From: Congeria kusceri
Lineage: Eukaryota > Mollusca > Bivalvia > Myida > Dreissenidae
NCBI GenBank assembly: GCA_027627225.1
Contig: CM051030.1
Span: 21,591,605-21,655,604 of the forward strand
Reading direction: 5' to 3'
Length of the DNA: 64,000 nucleotides
Shown here: positions 58,061 to 64,000 of the stretch, in pieces
Numbering within the stretch: the first letter of the stretch is position 1
Layout: every line of letters starts with the position of its first letter
Notes under the pieces: generated by a model
What the model saw: the letters and a program-made list of their open reading frames with translations, nothing else
The model's database searches: none
What the model was told of the DNA's origin: nothing
Position numbers and translations under genes: made by a program

Positions 58061-59435
58061 TGTTGTCACAGCTTGTGAATAGCCATACAATTGCACAATA
58101 CACCAAGGAATTGTCCAGATTTTGGGTCCTAGTTTGTGGAAAAAGAAGCAAAAACTGGACTGTGGTCAGGTTAGAGACTTCATTTTACACTGGGGATCAC
58201 AACAACTACCATTTCAGTAACTGCTTAATTGGTTTTAGTATTTGAGTTGCTAAACTGGTGAGCATTCATAAGACCTAACAACACAATTAAAATGCAAATA
58301 CGTGTACATCCAATATGATGATTTGTTTGATTAACTAGTCCTAATCGATGATAAACGTAACACTGACAGGTGTCTTTATTGCTGTCATATGTGATTGTTT
58401 TACTTATTTTTCTTTCAAAATAAGGAACAAAAGACCTTATATGGAATCCAACTTTATATTTAAATCTCAAGTTAATTTAGCGATCGGATGAATATCTGTG
58501 TTATGTTAGTGTGATTGAGCATGGTTGACATATCAATTGCTTGAGCCTTGTTCCTTAAAGTTTGGACTGTACAAGGTTTGTCCAAAAAATAGGCGTAATA
58601 GTAAAATATTTTTAAAACACTTTTATGTCGGGAAAATATTTACTAAGTATTGTATTAAGTAAGTTTATTTTTATTATTCCTGGAAGAATTATAACATCTG
58701 CGCTTTTATAAAAAAATACTATAGTGATTTTATGATGTACAATTAGCGTACCCCATAGCAAGTCAAATATTGCGCATGAATTTGCCGTCTGGTCCACCTA
58801 CCTAACTGTATAACTTCCTTGATCAGAACTTGTTATGCACGAAAATTGCACGAAAATATAACGTATTGTACGTCATTGTGTTTACATCTTGATGTCATAC
58901 GTGAGTGCCTAAGTTTTTCACCCATGTTTTCTAAACAACCTACGAATAGCGGACAATCATACAACTCTGTGTGACATTAAAAAAATCACAGCAAGAGACA
59001 GCATAAATGCTAACTTGCATTTTGTGTGTGTTTAATCATTTAAGCTCGCTTGAGCACAAAGTTCTTATTTGTACAAATGTAGTTAAATGACCTTTATGTA
59101 ACGTATTTTAGTGGTAAATCGTGAAGCAATAAACAACAACAAAATCATTGTGCATAACTAGCTATTTAAAAACACTCTGCTAAGATAACAAAGTTTGTTA
59201 TGGAAATCATTACTTATTATCATTTGTTATATGTTATTTTATATAGAGTTTTAGTTGTTAATGTAAATACATTTTAATGACATTGTGGCATACATTTCCA
59301 ACATTTGTTCAAACTTTTCATCTTCAGTACTCGGATGAGCCCTTTGGCGATCATAATTATCTTGTTTTGTATGTAATTTTATTCAGACAGATAGTTGTAC
59401 CGTATATATTTATTGTTTAACTGCTATTGTGTTAA
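58061..59435. other. AT-rich intergenic sequence
   Basis: No gene or repeat family recognised, apart from a stray 'AAGCTCGCTTGAGCACAAAG' at 59042, a relic left end. Confidence 0.35.
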
Positions 59436-60681
59436 CATTTTAGCTCACCTGAACACAACATGCTCATGGTGAGCTTTTGTGATTGCCTTTTGTGCATCAT
59501 GCATTGTCCGTCAACATTGTCATAAAAAAACATCTCCTAAACCACTGGGCAGATTTTTACCAAACTTCACTGGCATAATCCTTGGGTGACCCTTTTTTTC
59601 AAAAATTTTCAAATCGTTCCGGTCACCATCTCCTCTGAAACCACAAGGCTCAAAGGTTTCATATTTGGTATATAACATCGTATAGTGGTCCTCTACAAAG
59701 ATTGTTCAAATTATGCCTTTGGGTAAAAAGTGGCTATACCCTGGGGGTCACATGGTTTATATAGATTTTAATAGCAAAATGACTTTAAAAATCTCCTCTG
59801 AAACTGCTAGGCTCGGAGGTTTTGTATTTGATATGTAACATGGTACAGTGGTCCTCTACAAAGATTGTTCAAATTATGCCCCTGGGGTCAAAACTGGCCA
59901 CACCCCATGCGTCACATGGTTTGTATAAACTTAAATAGCAAAAGGACTTTTAAAATCTTCATCCCTGAAACTGCAAGGCCCAGTGGTTTGGTATTTGGTA
60001 TGTAACATTGTAAAGTGGTTCTCTACAAAGATCATTCAAATAATGCCCCTGGGGTCAAAACTGGCCACACCCCAGATGTCACAAGGTTTATATAGACTTA
60101 AATAGCAAAATGACTTTAAAATCTCATCTGAAATCTATTCGGTATGTAACATCATTACCCACATGGTATAGTGGTCCTCTACAAAGTGTGTTCAAATTAT
60201 GCCCCTGGGGTCAAAACTGGCCATGCCCCAGGCATCATATGGTTTATATAGACTTGAATAGCAAAATGACTTTAAAATTCTTCTCTTAAATTGCAAGGCC
60301 CAGATGTTTAATATTTGGTATGTAACATTCTGTTGTGGTCCTGTACAAAGATTGTTAAAATAATGCCTCGGGGATAAAAAGAAGCTATGCCCCCAGGGTC
60401 AAACGGTTTTAATAAACTTGTATGGCAAGTTGATTTTCACAGTCTTCTCCGCTGAAAAGGCAAGGCCCAGAGGTTTAATATTTGGCATGTGACATGGTAT
60501 AGTGGTCCTCTATAAAGATTTCCAAATTCTGCCCCTGGGGTCAAACGGTTTTAATAAACTTGTATGGCAAGTAGATTTTCACATTCTTCTCCTCTGAAAA
60601 TGCAATGAAAATGACTTGAATAGCAAAATGGTAGCAGATCTTCATACTAAGGTGAGCGCTATAAGGCCATCGGGTCTACTT
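59436..60681 (+). mobile_element. Family A core-repeat element
   Basis: It starts TTTTAGCTCACCTGAACACA with the ATGCTCATGGTGAGCT complement. About six to seven cores of roughly 170 bp follow, and it ends 'AAGGTGAGCGCTATAAGGCC' and TACTTG. The right end is degraded relative to other copies. Confidence 0.7.
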
Positions 60682-61185
60682 GTATAATTAATGGGAACAA
60701 GTATATTTTCTTAATCTTTTGATATTAAATACTTTAATTTATGTTTTATACTTTTATAATTATACCCACTTATATTCAAATGAGTGCCTTATTGAGATAT
60801 CTGCGATTTCTATAGTCTTTACAACAGAATGTGTCAAATGCTACACTGTCAAAATATTTGGTCAAATACAGTCACGGCGTAATTTAATAAAAACGAGAAG
60901 ATTGTAAATGAAATTGCACTCCATATTTTATTGTAAAGAAAATATTTGCTTATCCATTATTGCAATACTTTCCAATATATTCGTGCAGCTCTACAAACCA
61001 TATAAACAAAACAGACATAAATGTATCATAGTTTTGTGAGTTGTCATTTAAATCACAATCTAGTCCAATTAGTGAACATTCCCGTAATGCACACATCTTA
61101 CGCGTATGTTTGTCCTCCATAATTCCAACGATCTTAATGAATGCTAATTACGGAAAAAAGGAGTATGATGACATTTATAGCGGCA
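60682..61185. other. AT-rich intergenic sequence
   Basis: Nothing recognised. Confidence 0.3.
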
Positions 61186-61790
61186 CTGACTAAAACGCAG
61201 ACGCTAAACGCATACGTTATAAATACAGAAGGAAACGCGTACGATATAAACAAAGAAGGAAAACGTAGACGGGATTCGAGTTTCAAACAATAGATTTTAA
61301 TTGTTGTTAAAACGTCGTGCAGTTGTCAAACATCTGTATATGTAACATTAATATAGATAAAATATTCTATATATTGTGTTTATTACCGATAATTATGACT
61401 TAGGAGACACTTGTAGCATTTTAACGTTGAGCGATGTTTATTCTTAGTTAACATGTCGCTGGGTTAAATGCTTGTTTAGTTCTGTGTAAATAACTTATAT
61501 TTCTAAAATAACACATGTATTTCTGTAAATATACCTTTATTTTATAAAACAACATTTTGTAAAAGTAGTTGCTATCTTTTTGTCATAAAGTTAGATATTT
61601 AATGATAATTATCACGTTGACGAAAGTAGTATTGAATTATGATCTATAATAATAGCTGACCTTTAACGTTGGAACATTAAAAATAGGGTCTCACTAAAAC
61701 GCATGCGAGAAAACGCATACGATATAGATAACGTTGGAAAACGCATACAATATAAACAAAGAAGGAAAATGCAGACGGCGTTCGGAATGC
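61186..61790 (-). repeat. 28-bp satellite units, inverted half
   Basis: Two short clusters (61186-61275 and 61685-61790) contain AAAACGCATACGATATA and GAAGGAAAACG-type phrases, the complement of the 28-bp unit that dominates 62568-63160. 61276-61684 between them is AT-rich spacer. Confidence 0.65.
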
Positions 61791-62567
61791 GTTTATATGG
61801 TGTTTAATGCACTGTACATGTGTTTGTTATGTTTGTAAACGCTCAAACTTAAATATTAATCAATTTAATAGTGATATTTTATTTAAAATTAATTGTATAT
61901 GGTGTTTAATGCAAAAATTGTGAGTTTTGTATTTATAAACGAATATATCGGTGGTAAAATGATATTTACCGTTGTTGATAGTAATATGTTTATTAATTAT
62001 AACTATTTAAGGATTTATGTTGGCATTAACGTTTTTACTATAAATGTTTTTTACAAAAAACACTGACAAAAAGTGTACAACAGCATAGGAAAACGAAGTC
62101 AGAAATATCAAAGACGAAAATAAGGCACCGACTATATTCGGAATTAGTGTGTATTTGTAATAAGCGCGTTTTAGATGCGGCCTGCCTTTGTCCGTAGATC
62201 AACTTAATGCTTAATGGGATAAATGAACAACAAGAACAAATTGTCTTTAACAAATATAAAACATTACCTAATCTCTCAATCATTTGCAATCCGATCCTTG
62301 TTCTAATTCCAAACGAAAGCATATATGTCTGTATCTGCACAATAAATTACCTTTAGAAACATTTTACACAGCCAAACAAAATACAAACACAAAATAACGA
62401 GCATATCAAAAGACACGATCTAGATGTCAACAGTTATGGTCTTAATCTTTCATTATTTCTACTTCATCCCGCAGGTGTCAACAGTTAATGTTACTTTATA
62501 CACAGTAAGCAATACTATCACTATGACATTTTCACACATACTAGTAATAAGTAGCCATATTTCATAT
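61791..62567. other. Spacer between the two satellite halves
   Basis: AT-rich sequence with no recognisable gene. A 100-codon minus-strand frame at 62038-62340 has no domain that I know. Confidence 0.3.
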
Positions 62568-63160
62568 CGTCTGCGTTGTTCTAGTATGTTCATATCTTAG
62601 CGTGTATTACTTTTATCATAGCGGTTTTTTTTCCATATTATTTTCATATTTATTTTCCTACCGTTTTTATATCGTCTACGTTTTCCAACTAATTTCATAT
62701 CGTAATCATATTCCTAAAATATTCATTGGTTCTGGTTTTTTCCTGCTATTTCCAATCGGATGCGTTTTTCTACTATATTTGCATCGCGTCTGCGTTTTCC
62801 TACTATTTTCATGTCGTATGCGTTTTTCTACTGTTTATATATCGTCTGCGGCTTTCTACAGTTTTCATTTTAACAGTCTGCGTTTTACTATTATTTATAT
62901 ATCGTCTGCATTTTCCTACAAAATTCATACCGTCTGCGTTTTCCAAGTATTCATATATTGTTTGCATGTTCCGACTATTTTCATAGAATCTTCCTACTAT
63001 TTCTATATCGTAAGCGTTTGTTTCATGTTTGTATAGTGTCTGCGTTTTCCAACTCTTTCATATTGTATGCGTTTTCCAACTTTTTTCATGTCGTATGCGT
63101 TTTTTTTCTGTGTAAATATCGTCTGCGTTTCCCTACAATTTTCATTACGTCTGCAACTCA
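62568..63160 (+). repeat. 28-bp degenerate satellite array, about 20 units
   Basis: The unit CGTCTGCGTTTTCCTACTAT + TTTCATAT (28 bp) recurs with CGTATGCG and CGTCTGCG alternating. Because 28 is not a multiple of three, the array reads open in several frames and makes overlapping hydrophobic frames rich in Phe, Tyr, Ser and Ile (62602-63036, 62726-62986, 62958-63272). These are repeat artefacts, not genes. More units lie at 63524-63605. Confidence 0.8.
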
Positions 63161-64000
63161 AACTCAACCCAAATATATTGTATATATAACCCTCCGGCCC
63201 AAAATACAGCATATATACCAAAAATATGACAACCACCTTGCAATTTTTTATATGAACAGGACATATTCGTAGTTTCGATACAATAAGCAATGAGAGCACG
63301 TACATGTATACATCTTTACATTTTTTAAACAACGTTACTTTTCAACTTCATTCATTAATTTAGAATATAAAACGCCATTAGTTTGATAGATTCAACATTC
63401 TCAGTTTTCATCGAATTGATAAACAACATTTGATTTCTCTGACCACTGTACCAATTAAACAAAGGTTCATTCTAATTTCGCTATAAAGCGGACATGCGAA
63501 GAAAGCATGGAACTCATTCCCTACTATTTCATAGCGTCTGCATTTTCCCAGCATTTCTTTATCGTATGAGTTTTTCTACTGTTTAAATATTGTCTGCATT
63601 TCCTACAATTTTCTTTTTTTTTACCTGGAAAAGCGGTTTTCGCTGTTGAAATCGTAACACATTCAAATAATGCAAATAATCGCATTATTGCCGTGAAACG
63701 TAAGAAATCCAATAAAACCACACAGTTACATGATGATTTTATGTAAAAAATGCCCCTTTAATGCCGGTCCCTGTTGTTTTGTTTAGGTTACAATATACTC
63801 ATTTCAATTCCAAGAAATTTAATGTAAAAGAATTAACTTTAACAAAAATGAACGCAACATTTTGCACATAGGGACTCTCATAACAATACCTTTTCTTAAA
63901 AGAGTATTCTGAGCTGAATTGATTTTAACAATAAAAAGGTATGTCATGGTACATGTAAGGAAGAAGACGACACTAAACAAAGTTGAACGTTGTATCACCA
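63161..64000. other. AT-rich intergenic sequence with stray satellite units
   Basis: Two to three 28-bp units lie at 63524-63605 ('AGCGTCTGCATTTTCC', 'TCGTATGAGTTTTTCTACTG'). Otherwise nothing was recognised. Confidence 0.35.

Noticed and set aside
62568..63160. CRISPR-like array of 28-bp repeats
   Set aside because: The units are directly tandem and degenerate with no unique spacers, and the genome is eukaryotic.
62602..63272. Overlapping open frames of 86-144 codons, hydrophobic, looking like membrane proteins
   Set aside because: They arise from the 28-bp satellite read in several frames; the repeat explains the Phe/Tyr/Ser pattern.

Overview
This is a stretch of an AT-rich, repeat-laden eukaryotic genome, most likely a bivalve mollusc. 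The main reason is the dense population of repeat elements that begin TTTTTAGCTC followed by a hairpin, carry tandem cores of about 150-185 bp, and end in a hairpin plus CTCTTGTT. This layout and wording recall the 'pearl'-type / helentron-derived repeats of bivalves. That identification is from memory of the family, not from a search. There are no operons, prokaryotic signals or rRNA.

One protein-coding gene can be supported: the 3' part of a plus-strand gene. Five exons (4418-4454, 23932-23987, 24899-25054, 46307-46410, 56595-56786) have good splice sites and matching phases, and read through as 180 residues to a TAA stop. Introns are about 19.5, 0.9, 21.3 and 10.2 kb. The encoded piece is hydrophilic and rich in Lys, Asp and Glu. 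It carries eight tyrosine motifs, including three YxN sites (Grb2-SH2 type), one ITIM-like site (LVYADL) and one ITSM-like site (TEYAEV). It looks like the cytoplasmic tail of a transmembrane receptor or adhesion protein whose ectodomain lies upstream of the window.

Almost everything else is mobile DNA in the introns. 1-7046 holds core-repeat elements of two families (A and B), one cut by a TA-flanked DNA transposon. 7047-17080 is a 10-kb composite nested inside a family B copy. It contains a decayed DIRS-like tyrosine-recombinase retrotransposon on the minus strand (gag, RT, RNase H and recombinase remnants between perfect 34-bp inverted repeats), a hAT-like element with an 8-bp target duplication, and a further hairpin-ended element. 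19.7-31.8 kb holds more core-repeat elements and a 45-bp minisatellite organised as an exact pentamer repeated twice. 34-43 kb contains further core-repeat elements, a 68-bp-arm palindrome, a GGTACC-rich palindromic array, a 40-bp perfect palindrome and a pogo/Tigger-like MITE. 43.8-46 kb is a Harbinger-like element with another element nested in it. 47.4-49.5 kb is a 2.2-kb long-TIR element. 50.4-55.1 kb is a core-repeat element containing a decayed minus-strand SWIM/YqaJ-type gene. A small TIR element lies just upstream of the last exon. Beyond the stop codon, 57-64 kb has two more core-repeat copies and an inverted pair of 28-bp satellite arrays.

The most interesting points are the inhibitory/adaptor-type tyrosine code in an invertebrate receptor tail, the shared termini of many otherwise unrelated repeat families with exact head-to-tail junctions, and several palindromic structures.
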